DNA from: Notamacropus eugenii
Taxonomy: Eukaryota > Chordata > Mammalia > Diprotodontia > Macropodidae
NCBI RefSeq assembly: GCF_028372415.1
Contig: NC_092874.1
Coordinates: 241,777,461 to 241,841,460, forward strand
Length of the DNA stretch: 64,000 nt
Reading direction: 5' to 3'
The stretch's first letter is position 1. The number at the start of each line of letters is the position of its first letter. The position numbers and the translations under genes are program-made. Below are positions 21,191-33,486 of this stretch, in pieces. The notes beneath the pieces were generated by a model, which saw nothing but the letters and a program-made list of their open reading frames with translations, did no database searches and was not told the origin of the DNA.

Positions 21191-22920
21191 TCTAATGTTG
21201 ATGCTAAGTTAGCACATAATCATTCATTTAGAGAAGAAATTGCAGCCAAATGAAGGAATTGAAATCGGGTAGGAGAATTTGATGGAGATCCCATTCTCAT
21301 TTGAAAGTCCAAAAACTCAGAGAGCTTTTATTCTAATTGCTGCTGAGTGACCCTAATTTATCCTGTGATGTGCTCCTGGCAGTAGAAATAAGAATTTCTC
21401 TAGAAGATACTAAAAGTGGTCAGTTAGTAATATCTAAGATCCCATCTCATGCAAAATGTCCACACAGGGACATAAAAAATAAAGAGAAAACTCGATCCCT
21501 ACCCACAAAAAGTTGGAAATTGACATGGGGAGAGAAAACAAAGAGACATGAAAAAGAAACGTAGAACCAAGTGCCAACTCTGTGTGTGAGTTCTAAAAGG
21601 GACAAGAAGTGATGAGAGTTGAGTGGGATTTACTAATAGAGCAAGTGTCATCAAAGAAGAGTAATTAATAATAAAAAACCACATCCTGACAATTAAAGAT
21701 CTATGTCCTGTGCAAACCATTGGGCTAACACATTAACGCTATTAAAGGGAAAAAAAGAAGCTTCTTTCAAATCATCTCATCTTCCACTGCAAGTACAAAA
21801 CAAATAAATTAGGGGTTGAAAGTTTAAAAAAAACCCCAAAGTCAGTGTTTTCGGGCTTTGAACTTTCTGGAGTCTCTGGAGCTGTGATCGTACCAAGACA
21901 CAGTGGTGTTTGCAATAGCTATAACACAGCTGGGACAAATAAGGACCTGCAAGTTTCCATTAGCACATACACAGAAAAGGAGGGAGGAAAGCAGCTTCCT
22001 AGGCAAACACAAGAGCAGCGGGAGGAGGGGAGAGGCAATGAGTTCTCTGCTCACTAGGCTATAGTTGTAGTATATTTGTTGAACTCTGTAAGCTCCATGA
22101 ATATGAAATAACATAAGCATCGTCCACAGTGAACCACCTCTGTCCTTAAAGATTAGCTAGAGAGAAAAAGTATTGAAAGGATTTTTTCTACACTGGAACC
22201 AGAAGGATGGATTCTTTGTCTAGGTTATATAGAATGTGGTTCTCTCTGCATTTAAGTGAATTTCTAACAAAAATTCAAAGAATATGAGCCACTTTAGCAA
22301 TCAAATTTGTCTATGACTGATATTCCAGTTAGAATTCTATGATAATGAAGCCGCCAGGGTCAAGGGTTCCAGACCTCCAGGAGGGATGGGTTTCTCTCTG
22401 TTTTAATGGCCACAAACTACCCCTCTAATCTGCACCATTTGTTTGAGAGTTGCCCACTATTCATAAAGGGCACTTGGTAAGAGAATGGGGAGGGATATGG
22501 GCAATACTCTACCAAGAACAGATTTGTTGTTTCACTTTGTACGTAAAGATCAATCAATAAATTATTTGCCCACCTAGAAACTACAAGCTAACTACAAAAG
22601 ATCATAAGAATTCAATTCAACAAATATTTTTAGATTCCCTGGGATCACTAGCTGAGTGACCATAGGACAAATCACATGTACCTTTCAATGCCTCTAAGCA
22701 ATTAAAACACCATGATGAATGCAGGCTAAAAGAGAAGGAGCCATTGCTAAAGAAGGATACTGTCTCATAAGGATATTAGTTACAGGAGAAGGACAGATGC
22801 CAATAGGGAACAGCATGGGTGGCAGTGCCCTCCTCTCATTGTCTCCAGTACCACAGGCAAGCTAGTGGTTTCATTCAGTAGAATGAGTGCTATGACCACA
22901 GGCCTCAGACTTACAGAAAG
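21191..22920. other. Intron 7 stretch without recognised elements
   Basis: No exon or nameable repeat is visible. Short overlapping ORFs near 21340-21560 and 21845-22120 show no family features. The fragment at 22625-22700 carries a MIR-like phrase ('gctgagtgaccataggacaa'). Confidence 0.45.
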
Positions 22921-22922
22921 GA

Positions 22923-22984
22923 TGTTCCCAAAGTCTTAGTGCAGTTTTAAATTTATTGAAAACTGCACTAAGACTTTGGGGACA
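22923..22984. mobile_element. Mariner/Tc1-type MITE forming a near-perfect hairpin
   Basis: Two 26-base arms (22923-22948 and 22959-22984) are inverted copies of tgttcccaaagtcttagtgc plus agtttt, with one difference that becomes a G-U pair in a plus-strand RNA. The loop is 10 bases. A diverged relative with the same core (actaagacttttgggac) lies at 56060-56134. Confidence 0.85.
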
Positions 22985-23299
22985 GCTTGTAGCATTTTAT
23001 ACAAAGGGCTGATGTGATACAAATAGCAGACTGTCCTTTATCTGTGGAGCAAGGCAGTACTGAAATCAGAGTACCTTATAAATTGCCTAAGAAGTAATGA
23101 GGAGTGAAGGGCAGGGACCCAAGATATTTAAGTCTAACTATGCCATAGCAAGTGGGGCAGGGAGACAGTGCCCAATCTCTGGCTGAGTTAAGCCTTTGAC
23201 TTCATGCATCCTTCAGAGCTGAGGACACATTAGGCAAATTGGTTGTCATCAGGTAAAAATGAGTTGCTGATCTGCATTGGTGAAAGGAGTTTATACTCC

Positions 23300-23620
23300 A
23301 AGAATTTATTATACCAATGAAACTGCACTGGACCAGAAAACAAACATATTTACTAAGCTCCTACTACGTGCAATATACTGGTGTAGGTACGGGGGATTAA
23401 AAAAAAACCTAAAATATAACCATTCCTGGTCTCAAGGATATGGTACTCTATTGGGGGACACAAGGACAGAAGCAAACATAATACAAAACTGGGAGTGATG
23501 AGGGCAAAGGAAATATTGCTAATGAGAGTGAGAAAGTCTGGAAGGATTCGAGAAAGGATTTCACAAAGAAGGTGCAAGCTAAGATTAAGAAAGAAAAATT
23601 TTTATAAGGAACATAATAAG
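23300..23620 (-). mobile_element. L2 LINE 3' end, antisense
   Basis: 'catatttactaagctcctac', 'tacgtgcaatatactgg', 'ttcctggtctcaaggatatg' and 'gaaaggatttcacaaagaag' follow the inverted L2 3' end. Confidence 0.6.
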
Positions 23621-23639
23621 TCCAGTGGACAAGTGGTCT

Positions 23640-24660
23640 GTTAAGCTAGCCTGGAACTAAGGTAACAACATTCATGCATTATAGTTTCTCTGTTCCCCAG
23701 GTCCTAAGAGAAATCTCCTTTACCTAGATACCAACACAGGGGACCAAGATGGCCCTGGATCTTGTGCAAGGCCTTCATTTGGGCAAAAATTTTTCTAATT
23801 TCAGAGAGTCTAATGACTGCTCCACTATGGATTGCCTTTATAATTTGTTTTTAGGCTGATTTTTTTGCTTTGAATTCAGCTCAGGCTTTCTGGTTTCCTA
23901 CCAGCAGAAAGTGATCTCTCGCGTCTCAGAATTCTTATAATTACTTGTAACCTGAGCTTTTCTGGGCATGCGCATTTCTAACATGCAAACCCATGAGGAG
24001 CCTTTTGAGAATGCCTAGTTTATCTAACATGGAACCCTTCTTTCCCTATCTCATGCTAGCTGCTGTATCATTAAATCTAACTAAACTATGGACTCCTTGC
24101 CCCCTTTTCATGGTCCCCCTACACCCAACAACCCTCTTTCTGCTGCCCTCAGCATGGATACCATGAATTGAACCAGTGAGAGTGGATGGACTTACCATCC
24201 TCTTCTCCCTCTCTTTTACCCCGGTTAGGTGAGAGTGTTGGTTTCACTTTTCTTTTGTTTGTCCTTGGTTTCAGATGCGGGCTGGAGGATCACCTCCAGT
24301 GCAGGGAGTAGCTGCCTTGGAGCCAGGATAAGTCAGGGTACCTGGGATCCAAGCTTGAGGGGTATTTTGGACTTGGAACTGGGAAGGCATATTATGGGAA
24401 CTTAAGATATGAACCGCATCCCCTTTCCCTCCCCAGAGACTGATGTGGGGAGTATGTGTGAGGAGCACTGTTCCTCCTATGTGTTGGGGAAGTAAGTTTG
24501 TGTGCTTATGATTATGTCTTTTGCAATAAGTATTTCCATGTAAAAAGTCCTGTCTTTTACTATTTTGTCTAGACCTTTGTATTCATCCATTTATCACAAA
24601 GCATTGTGGATAGATGACTGAATCTCTCAAGAGATACCCTCAGGATTTGCCACTTGCATC
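23640..24660. other. Intron 7 stretch, unclassified
   Basis: No exon is present. The composition (for example 'catgcgcatttctaacatgc' and 'tgcaataagtatttccatg') is reminiscent of LTR sequence, but I cannot place boundaries or a polyadenylation signal. Confidence 0.35.
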
Positions 24661-24735
24661 CATATATGACCTCTCTGAATCTCAGTTTCCCCATCATGAA
24701 TAAGTGAAAATAATATTTGTACTACCTACAGGTAT

Positions 24736-24737
<2 letters not shown>

Positions 24738-24781
<44 letters not shown>

Positions 24782-24990
24782 TAATAAGGAAGCTAAAACC
24801 TGCAGTATCTACCTTGTAGGGTTGTTGTGATAAATACATATATGCATTCATATACATATATACACACATGTATTTGTATCACTTTAAATTTTGTGAAGTG
24901 TTTTATATAGGGTTATTTCATTTGTCACAATGTTACATATATTAAATGTGTTATACGTATGTTTTATATGTGTGTGTATATATATATCTA
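24738..24990. repeat. Cluster of (TA)n and (TG/TA)n microsatellites
   Basis: 'gtgtgtatatatatatatat' at 24739, 'tacatatatacacacatgta' at 24852 and 'tatgtgtgtgtatatatata' at 24966, separated by MIR-like text. Confidence 0.85.
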
Positions 24991-25614
24991 TAACTATGTA
25001 GATAGCTAGAAGTACACACATATGTGTAACAGAGAATTGGTTAACATGTGCAGTGTGCTCCTCCCATGCAGTCCCCATGTGAAAAAGTCTGGGTAGCCTA
25101 CTTCTGGAAAGGCATGATGGCAAGTCCTAGAGGGGCCCTATTTCCTGATTTGGAGCATGCACAGACATGCTGCAACTGGTTTGGTTCTCAATGTGGTGAA
25201 CTAGAGTCTTTCTAATGGGATGTTGAGTCAGAATTAAGGTTCATTCAAAAGATACTAACCAGCCAAAGCAATTCTCTTGCTTTGTCTCTTTCTCTGGAAA
25301 AAAGGATGAGCCACTGCTCCCTTCATGTTGAGGAGAAGTTTTAGTGTACTGGTAATAACAGATTATCGCAATGTTTCTTTAAGAGATACTGTCTAGCAAC
25401 AAGCACCATATTTTCTAGTTTGACTTGGAGAACCAAATAGCTGGATTGTCCAGGCACAAAGCCAAGTGATCCTATTCCTTCTGTCTCTGCTGAATCCATT
25501 TTACCCACCTGCTAAGTAAAGGATATTGGAGATGGCTATGACTTTACAAGCCTTAAAAGGTCGGGAAAGAAAACTACCAGAAGTTCAGAGGTGGATCCAT
25601 GTTGGGATTTGAAG

Positions 25615-25829
25615 AAGCCAAAGGGTAAGGAATCAGGTCTCAAATCTGACCACAGACACTTCTTAACTGTGTGTTCCTGGGAAAACCACTTAACCTTATT
25701 TGCCTCAGTTTCCTCATCTGTCAAATGAGTTGGAGAAGGAAATGGCAAACCACTCCAGTATCTTTGCCAAGAAGAGCCCAAATGGAGTCACTAAGAGTCA
25801 GACATGACTGAAAAACAACTAAACAACAG
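25615..25829 (+). mobile_element. tRNA-derived marsupial SINE, 5'-truncated
   Basis: 'caaatctgaccacagacact', 'cctcagtttcctcatctgtc', 'gagaaggaaatggcaaacca' and the tail 'gtcagacatgactgaaaaac' are present; the tRNA-like head is missing. Confidence 0.88.
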
Positions 25830-25899
25830 CTACAACTTTCTGACTCATGCTCAATATTCTATCCACCCAACTGACTTGTCCAGGGAGAGGGATGCCTTA

Positions 25900-26130
25900 G
25901 CCAATAGACATTAGTGTTGGGTACTGGGAGTCACACGGCTCAGAAGAGTGGATAAGCCCCGGCAGGAGTGGAGTGGTAGCATTAAAGGCCCCAGTAGCAG
26001 AGGAGTGGGCAGAAAGAAGTCTAATTTGGCAGGAATGTAAAGTGTTTTAGGAGAAATAGTGTGAGATAAGATAAATTGGACTCAGGTTGTTTGGGATCTT
26101 GAGTATCATGCTACGGCATTTCTTTTTTAT
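25900..26130 (-). mobile_element. Possible L2 LINE fragment, antisense
   Basis: 'agtgggcagaaagaagtcta', 'atttggcaggaatgtaaagt' and 'ttgggatcttgagtatcatg' resemble the distal antisense L2 text, but weakly. Confidence 0.35.
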
Positions 26131-26519
26131 CCTTAGGATAGTGGTCTACAAACTGGGGACTATGCACACCTAGAGGAACCTGGCATGACCCTAAGGAATA
26201 TGTGCTTAGCCAATCAGTAACTTGGAAAGATGGGCAGCATCTTTGTGATGCTGGTCTCCAAAACAACCATACCATCTTCTTAACCTGTTATTGTTCATCC
26301 TTGGCTTTGCCCCTTCTACTACTGGTGTCCTGTGGCCTCAATAGGCATTGACCTCGGAGGTCAGATGTAGCATAACTGTGACCTAGACACCTGAGGCAGC
26401 CTGGAAAACTGAATTCCTCACTTCTCAGCCATTGCTTCTAATTCTGACCCCCTCAGATCACCTCATGTTTGCAGCAGGCATCCTTCAGCGGAAGGCTCAG
26501 TGCTTCAGGATAACGACCA

Positions 26520-26615
26520 GTGATTCTAAACTCCTTGAGGTCAGTCACTGTCTTATTTCACTGTTGTATCCCCAGGGCCTAGGACAGTGCCTTGTCATAC
26601 ATAATTCAATGTTTC
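26520..26615 (+). mobile_element. L2 LINE 3' end fragment
   Basis: 'tctaaactccttgaggtcag' and 'tgtatccccagggcctagga' followed by 'cagtgcctt' are the L2 terminal phrases. Confidence 0.75.
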
Positions 26616-26892
26616 AAGTCTTCATGATTTCATCTACATGGGTACATGTTTTGCCAAACTAGAGTATAGCCTCTGCATACCTTAGTAGAAAGTCTTTGTG
26701 GATTATCATAGCCTAAAGCATCCATCACCATAGGGTCAATCATCTTATGATAGTCTTCTGATTCTTGGTTGAGAGATGCGCTGTCCATCACAATAGGCCT
26801 TTAAATGATAATTTTCCCTCTTGGTAGGAATGATCAGAATTTTGGTTCATTGACATAGCATTCAAGAACCCAGGGTCATCTCCATGCCACCA

Positions 26893-27147
26893 TGTTCAAT
26901 CATTTTTCAGTCGTGTCCAACTCTTCCTGACTCCATTTGGGATTTTCTTGGCAATACTACTAGGGAGCGATTTGCCGTTTCCTTCTCTAACTCATTTTAA
27001 AGATGAGGAAACTGAGGCAAACAGGGTTAAGTGACTTGCCCAGGGTCACACAGCTAGTAAGTAGCTGAGGCCAGATTTGAACTCAGGCAGATGAATCTTT
27101 CTGACTCCTGACCCAACATTCTATCCACTGCACCACCTAACTGCCCA
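26893..27147 (-). mobile_element. tRNA-derived marsupial SINE, full length antisense
   Basis: 'tttcagtcgtgtccaactct', 'acttgcccagggtcacacag' and 'ctgcaccacctaactgccc' give a well-preserved copy about 150 bp from the exon 7 donor. Confidence 0.92.
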
Positions 27148-27296
27148 TGCTACTATGAGATGCTAGTATAGCATTTTGTACACAACAGACAATAAATATT
27201 TTTAGAGTTAAATGGAAAGTCATCCTCATGGATCTTTCCAATCCTGAAATTCTATGGATATATAAAATAATGGAACACAGAAAATCAAACACTCAC

Positions 27297-27392
27297 TTAT
27301 CTCACAGTGGTCTCCCTCCAGTCCTGGTGGACAAATACACTTTCCTAAGTAAAAGCAAGTTCCTCCATTGAAGCATGTTGTTGAACAGTTGG
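27297..27392 (-). CDS. WIF1: WIF1 exon 7 (EGF-like repeat 3)
   Basis: The minus strand reads (A)[18 protein letters not shown], then [13 protein letters not shown], the third EGF repeat of WIF1. Six cysteines are intact. The 96-bp exon is phase 1-1, with acceptor tttcag|CCAACT and donor GATAA|gtgagt. It is bounded by an 8.3-kb intron on the 5' side and by the gene's largest intron seen here (17.1 kb) on the 3' side. A SINE and a hAT relic lie close on either side but leave the splice sites untouched. Confidence 0.97.
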
Positions 27393-27424
27393 CTGAAAGA
27401 TAACAAGAGGGTACTGCGTTAGAC

Positions 27425-27595
27425 GCTGAGCTTAAATCAGTGGCCTCAACTCAGTTAGAAACTGATGTCTGCTGGCTACATATTGACTTAGCCACAAATG
27501 AACATTATCTATGTTATGTTGTATTTTTATTTATTTTTTTCAACATTTCCTAATTACATTTTCATCTGTTTCAGTTTCATAATTGAGGGCTTTTA
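27425..27595. mobile_element. hAT-type MITE relic (family with 'acattatctatgtt')
   Basis: 'catattgacttagccacaaa', 'aacattatctatgttatgtt' and 'catttcctaattacattttc' are shared with the copy at 45358-45530. The position is just upstream of exon 7. Confidence 0.6.
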
Positions 27596-27839
27596 GTTTG
27601 ACATTTATGTCTTAAATTTAGGAGAAAAAGGAGTTGAAGATACTGTCCATTCTTGAGATGTTTTTATAAACAGCTGAAAGTTGTTCACTATTTTCAGATA
27701 GAAACATCACCCCCCTTTTTAAGTCAATATTGATATTAGCAGCTGCATCAATTAAAACCATTTCTTCAATTTGGTGATTAGGAGTGACTGGTGGAATATC
27801 TGTTGGCTGGAGAGTGGTACAGGAGAATGTGAGCAAAAG

Positions 27840-28310
27840 AGTAAAAGATTTGGAATTGAGGACCTGAGTTTAAGTCATTGATGGCCTCCTAACTACCAAT
27901 GTGATCCTTGGCATGTCGTTTGCCTGCTCTAGGTCTCTATTTTCTCATCTGTGAAATGGATCACAGAGTGAAGCAGTTGGAGTCAGAGGACATGGGCTCC
28001 AATTCTGGCTCTATCTGTATATTATACACATACTATATAATACACATACTACTTGTGTGACCCTGGGCACATAACCGTCTCTCTTGGCCTTTGTTACTCA
28101 TTTATAAAATGAGGGATCTTGATATTAGATTTGGAGTCAGAGGGTCTGAGATTAAGTGCCCTCTCTACTAATTACTTTCTGTGTGAGTTTGGGTAAGTCA
28201 ATTAACTTCTCTGAACTTCAGTTCATCACCTGGAAAATTCAGGGGTTGGATTAACAGGGTTCTAAGGTGCCTTGTGGCTCTAAATCTAAGATTGTAGACT
28301 AAACAATTGA
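27840..28310 (+). mobile_element. Three MIR/THER-type SINEs in tandem
   Basis: Three successive sense copies start near 27848 ('tttggaattgaggacctgag'), 27972 ('gcagttggagtcagaggaca') and 28122 ('agatttggagtcagagggtc'). Each has its own 'tctcatctgtgaaatgg'-type or 'atttataaaatgaggg'-type core. Confidence 0.7.
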
Positions 28311-29150
28311 TCTCTGAAACCCCAGGACCTAATCACAGAAAGTAAAAAAACAATTATTAGGTGTTAAACTAACAAAAAAAAAAAATGTGACCATGCCTCA
28401 GGGATCCCTTTATGAAGTGTGAACAAGTCTCTTGAGTGAATTAGAAAGAGAGCAATGACATTGGTCAAAGAATGTCTAGCCATGCCCTCAAACCATCCTT
28501 AAAAGGAAGTGGAACAATTTGTGATGAACAAAGTTTTAGTAAATTCAGGAGAACACAGTTCCTAATGAGTTGCATAGACTCGTGGAGCATGCATGGAGCT
28601 GAATGGGGGTGAGAGGGCATGTGGAGTTGAGAACACAAAAATATGGGAATAGGAGAATGGACCTGGGAGAAGGGAGGCTGTTTGGGCCAAGTGGGTATAA
28701 GGGATATTGGACAGAGGCTGTGTCACTCTAACCACTATAGACCCCAAAGTAGTAATTCTGCATTTCCTTTCCATCCCTGAAACCTTCAGACACAGGGACA
28801 ATCTATTTACTTTTCTTTGTTTTAAATGCTTATTTTGTTTTCATAAACTGTGTGAACTATAGACATTTGCTGGTCTGGTCATACTTATTGGAAATATTGT
28901 TGGAAGGCAACAATTAAGGGGAAACATCCTCAGGGAAAAAAGAGATAGAGATGTTTTGCCAGAGTGCCCTCTGGGACTGGGGGCTCACAGCTAAAAACAA
29001 AACAAAACAAAGCAAAGCAAACACTCTCTCCTCCCGAATTTTAGATTTTTTTGGACATAACTTCCCAGAGCAAAAAAAGAATGTTTATACTGAGGAAAAC
29101 CATCAGGCAATGAGTTAATAGTGATAAGATAAAGTGAATACTAGGTATAA
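28311..29150. other. Intron 6 stretch without recognised elements
   Basis: Only an (AAAAC)n run (28994-29015) and a short ORF without features are visible. Confidence 0.45.
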
Positions 29151-29690
29151 AATGCAATTAGTGTACTGTGAGAATCAGGACCAATCTCATTTTACCTTTG
29201 AACATTGACTCTCTTTTGCTGCTACATGTGTGCTCCACCATTGTGTTGTTTTTCTGTTATCCATCCATGGGAAATTAGATTATATAAGCCATCTATTGTT
29301 TTGCATATGTAGGTGGATGTAATCAACATATTTTCATTTTATGAATAGGGAACCCCAAAACCTACCCATCCTCCTCCCAACTGGACCAAAACTTATTCTT
29401 TCTTCCTCCTAACTCGGAAAAGTCCTAAATTTTCCTCTAATTAGAAATTAGATTACCTAATTTTGTATCCTGGTTAATTGTTTTGGTTATAATTAGTTGA
29501 ATTTTGGGGATTTATTTTATTTTGGAGGAGTATAAAAATTTGCTTTCTTTCATATTCAGGGTCTTTGGATTAACTGGGGCATCCACTGATCCATTCTTTT
29601 GCATACCTAGCTAATAAATCATGAATGCTCAGATTGTTTCTGAGAGTTGTTAATTGCCCTTTACAATAGGAGGGTAGGTGTGAATGAGTG
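29151..29690 (+). mobile_element. LTR-like element (probable solo LTR of an endogenous retrovirus)
   Basis: A TATA-like 'gagtataaaaatttgc' (about 29530) is followed 80 bp later by AATAAA in 'gctaataaatcatgaatgct', then 'gattgtttctgagagttgtt'. This is the usual LTR order. No internal retroviral coding sequence is seen beside it, and exact ends were not found. Confidence 0.5.
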
Positions 29691-29989
29691 AGTAAACCAC
29701 TTTACTCCCCATAGCATCCCACTCCTGTTATACTCTAATCTTATAACTAAATTAACTCTGAGGCCCCAGTCTGCCTCTAAAGCTACAAAATTTCTTTCCC
29801 CAGGAAAATCACAATTTCTACCAGTGGAAGCAAATATTTTAGCAAAATAGGTCTTGGTATGAGGAGAAATAGAAGCATATAATTAGTTTTTTTAGATTTT
29901 CTACTTATTTCTTTTATTATCATTGCTTATTTTTTTATCTGAAGTTTTCCAGAAGTTCTAGTATCATGTATCAGATTTCTTGAATGACA

Positions 29990-30300
29990 AGTTATAATGT
30001 GGTGTGGAAAAAGATCAAGAGGAGTGGGAAATTAGGCATCCTAAAATAAGGTTAATGTAACTGGATTAAAAGAGGCCAATTGTAGAGGACCTGAAAGATG
30101 TGTCAGGGAAAATAGATTGTTTGAATGAGTCAGAAGACACCATGCCATTAATTTGAACTTGATGAACAGAATATTTTGGATCAAGGAGAGGGTTTTAAAA
30201 TAGGATGAAAGTGCTTGGAGATCACAAGGAAGGGAAGAAGAAGGAAGAGGAAGAAAAAGGAGAAAGAGAAGAGAAAAATGAGAAGAAGAAGGAGCAGACA
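29990..30300 (-). mobile_element. L2-type LINE fragment, antisense, with a GA-rich end
   Basis: 'aactggattaaaagaggcca', 'caatgtagaggacctgaaag'-like text and 'ttggatcaaggagagggttt' resemble the distal inverted L2. A GAAG-rich run closes it (30228-30300). Confidence 0.4.
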
Positions 30301-30359
30301 AAGAAGGTGATCCAGAAGATTTAATTCTGGATTAATCAGTCCAAAAGAGGTCAAATATA

Positions 30360-30790
30360 AGTAAAGCTCTAGCTCCTATGTCTGGCATTCAAAGCCTCCA
30401 CAGTATGGCACCATCCCACTTGTCCAGTATTATCTCATAGTACACACTCTATACACCAGCCAAACTGGTCTACTCTCTGTCCACAAACATGCCTGGTGGT
30501 TTTCTATCCTTGTCACTTTGCTTACTCTCTTCCCCATGCTTCTATGCTTTGTGTATCTTCTCTTTGCCTATTAAATTCTACCTACCCTTTAAAGCCTAAA
30601 TTGCATCCCCCACTCAATAACAACTTTGTCCCTCAGATTTCATGACACTCTGTTTATGCCTCCTTAATGCAATTATCATAATAAATGCAGTTTTCTATGT
30701 TATAATTATCTGTATTGGTTTATATCTTCCACAAGACCTAACATGATATTCTGCACATAGTAGGTGCTTAATGTCATTGAAATTAAATAA
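30360..30790 (+). mobile_element. L2 LINE 3' portion
   Basis: 'ctggcattcaaagcctccac', 'accagccaaactggtctact', 'gtaggtgcttaatgtcattg' and the intervening text follow L2 in order. Confidence 0.8.
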
Positions 30791-31009
30791 AATATGAAAT
30801 TCCTAGGAAAGTGAAGTTGACAATATCTATTCTGCTATGTTATGAAAATGCTTGTTTTATTTCTTAAGTTCAGAATAAAATAAAAGCATTTTTAAAAGTT
30901 GAAAATAAAAAAAGAAAGTAGAAATTTATCTAAGATGAGAAGATGACAACACCAGAGATTTTTCCAAGTTGAGGTTGATGCTAAATGAGAAGACATTGAC
31001 TCATGATAT

Positions 31010-31195
31010 AGGCGCCAGAGTGATGGATCTGACTGTGAGGTACTGGGATTGAATTCCACCTCTCCCTCTGCCTCCCAGACTTCTCTTGGATCTTGGACCA
31101 GGCATCCAACATTGGGGACTTTAGTTTCCTCATCTTTAATGAGGAGGTGAGGCTACATCACCTCTAGCTTTCAGTTCTAGATCTGTGATTCTATG
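31010..31195 (+). mobile_element. MIR/THER-type SINE
   Basis: 'ctgggattgaattccacctc', 'cttggaccaggcatccaaca' and 'tagtttcctcatctttaatg' mark a diverged sense copy. Confidence 0.55.
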
Positions 31196-31217
31196 AAGGA
31201 GGTGATTTTAATATATA

Positions 31218-31247
31218 CAGGTATATATATTTATATACAGACAGACA

Positions 31248-31288
<41 letters not shown>

Positions 31289-31291
31289 AGA

Positions 31292-31356
<65 letters not shown>
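31218..31356. repeat. (TA)n-(GA)n compound microsatellite
   Basis: ACAG/TATA units pass into about 17 TA repeats and then more than 30 GA repeats. On the gene strand this is a (TC)n followed by (TA)n tract. Confidence 0.95.
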
Positions 31357-31358
<2 letters not shown>

Positions 31359-31659
31359 TTGTGGCTAGAAAGCTAGTCTTATCAGGCTTTGAAAGTAGGA
31401 AACCCTGAGCTGAAGTCCCATTTCAGACACATACTGGCTGTGTGATCCTGAGTCTTCTCAGTGTCTCATGTAACTCTAAGACTATATAATTTGCAGTGAA
31501 AGTGATGGATGACCTGTATTGGCAGAAAGAATTTCCTTATTTGGGAGTTTCCTATACCAGTTAAATCACTAGTCCAGGCCCTAGCCTTGCAGAGGGAGAA
31601 GTAGCAAGATTCAGAGCAGATTGGGGATATGCTAGATCAATTTATACCTCTTGAGAGAA

Positions 31660-31865
31660 CTAATTATCAAATTTTCAGTGTCAATTTTCATACCTCAGAA
31701 ATCAACAAATACTACAAATTAGGGTCTGATTTATTGTTTTGTTGATTGTCTAAACCTAAGAAAGTGATCAAAAAAATGGTGATAATGTAGATTAAACCTT
31801 AAAAGTGTGTCGTACATTTTCAGAGAACTGGTTGTTAAATGTTTATAAGCATACCATTGGGCCAG
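31660..31865 (+). repeat. Low-copy interspersed repeat, copy 2
   Basis: 'tgttttgttgattgtctaaa', 'gtagattaaaccttaaaagt' and 'gagaactggttgttaaatgt' align with copies at 3756-4135 and 33420-33860. Confidence 0.7.
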
Positions 31866-32152
31866 ACAGAAGGAAAAAAAAAACATAGGAGAGGACATTG
31901 AGATTCTTCATGTGGAAATGAATGGAAGCATCCACCAGCCACTATGATGTAGAAAATGGATGTGATAATGTAGTCATGTGCTGGCTTTTACTGAACACCC
32001 TGGCAAGGGACATTCATAGGTTGAATGCTTCATCTTTCTCTCCCCTTTATTTTGTTCTTCAAAATGCCAGAGGGAGAAAAAATGAAAAGAAAAGAATTTA
32101 ATTTCTAAAAACAGGCAATTTGGTTATTTATTAGTGGCTCCAGAGGCTTTGG

Positions 32153-32350
32153 GGGTAGCTAGGTGGTGCAATGGATAAAGCACCTTCCCAGGAGTGAGGA
32201 GGACCTGAGCTCAGATCGAGCCTCAGACACTTACTAGCTGTGTGACCTTGGACAAGTCTCATCTGTAAAGTGAGCTGGAGAAGGAAATGGAAACCACTTC
32301 AGTATCTTTGCCAAGAAAACCCCATATGGGATCATGACTGAACAACAAAA
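32153..32350 (+). mobile_element. tRNA-derived marsupial SINE, with internal deletion
   Basis: Head 'gtagctaggtggtgcaatgg', 'tactagctgtgtgaccttgg' and tail 'gatcatgactgaacaacaaa'. The 'cttaaccctgtttgcctcag' segment is missing. Confidence 0.9.
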
Positions 32351-32984
32351 ATATAGTATTTTAAAATTTGCAAAGTGCTTTATATCTCTGTGATCCTCAT
32401 AATAACTCTGTGAGGTAGGGAACCAAAGTTCAAGGGGGAAGAACTAGAAACACTGAGTGGAAATTGAGTAGAAGCAAATTTAGGTTTTATGTTAGGAAAA
32501 AAAACCACTTTCTAAAACTCAGATCTATAAATGAGGTAGACTTCTTCAGGAAGGAATGCTTTTCCAATTTTTCTTTTCATTCTTCCCTCCACCTTGGCGG
32601 TGCTTAAGCAGAGTCTGGGTCACTTGCATAATTGCAATTACTTTACAGGTATGGGTTAGTATAGATGGCAATAGACATTTCTTTCACCTCTAATGTTCCG
32701 TGGTTCTGTGATGTCACTAACCACCAGTCCTTGACCTGGAATGGGAGTGTTGAAGACGTTGCTCATGCTTCACAGGCTCTCTCAGATTAAAAAATCTGAC
32801 AAAACTACTTAACTGGCTATGCCAGTTAGAACTTATATAAGAGTTTTAAATCCCTAAATAAAGCTCCCAGTCCTTAGGAAAATAGGTCTGTAGTAATTCC
32901 TAGTTAAGGAAACCAAAAGAGACATGAAGTGACTTTCCTTAAGAATGGGAATTAGGTAAATAATTAACTTCTGGTCTCCTAAAG

Positions 32985-33181
32985 CAGGGGTTTTTAATCC
33001 ATGTTCTTTGAAATAGTTTTTAAAGTATTTTGATAACTGTATTTCAAGGTAACTGATTTCCTTTCTAACCCTATGTATTTTATTTTAGGCATAAAAAAAC
33101 ATTATTCTGCAAAGGGATCCATAGACTTTTCTATACTACCCAAGGGGGTCCAGGACACACAAAAATGGTTAAGAACTCCTG
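32985..33181. mobile_element. hAT-type MITE, best copy in the window
   Basis: The termini 'caggggtttttaatcc' and 'ggttaagaactcctg' are inverted repeats. The interior 'ttttgataactgtatttcaa' and 'ctatgtattttattttaggc' defines the family also seen at 5371-5545. The far end alone recurs at 43663-43689. Confidence 0.75.
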
Positions 33182-33486
33182 CTTTCAAGTGAAATTTCTT
33201 TCTATTTTATTTAAATAAAATAAAATTTTAATTGATTTTTGGGGGTTAATCTCAACTAGATTTTTCAACATATTTCCCTTACTCTATCCATAGATTCATC
33301 CTTGATAATAAATAACTTTTTAAAAAAAATGATGGGTGGTGGGGAACAGTTCAGCAAAACTGACTAGCACACCAGTCAGGTTTAACACTATATGGAGAAG
33401 TATGTTAGAGCAAGCTTTTACTGGCTCACTCGATGGTTAAATTTTCAGTGTGAATAGTGTAAAATAAATCAAGACTTGATTTATTG

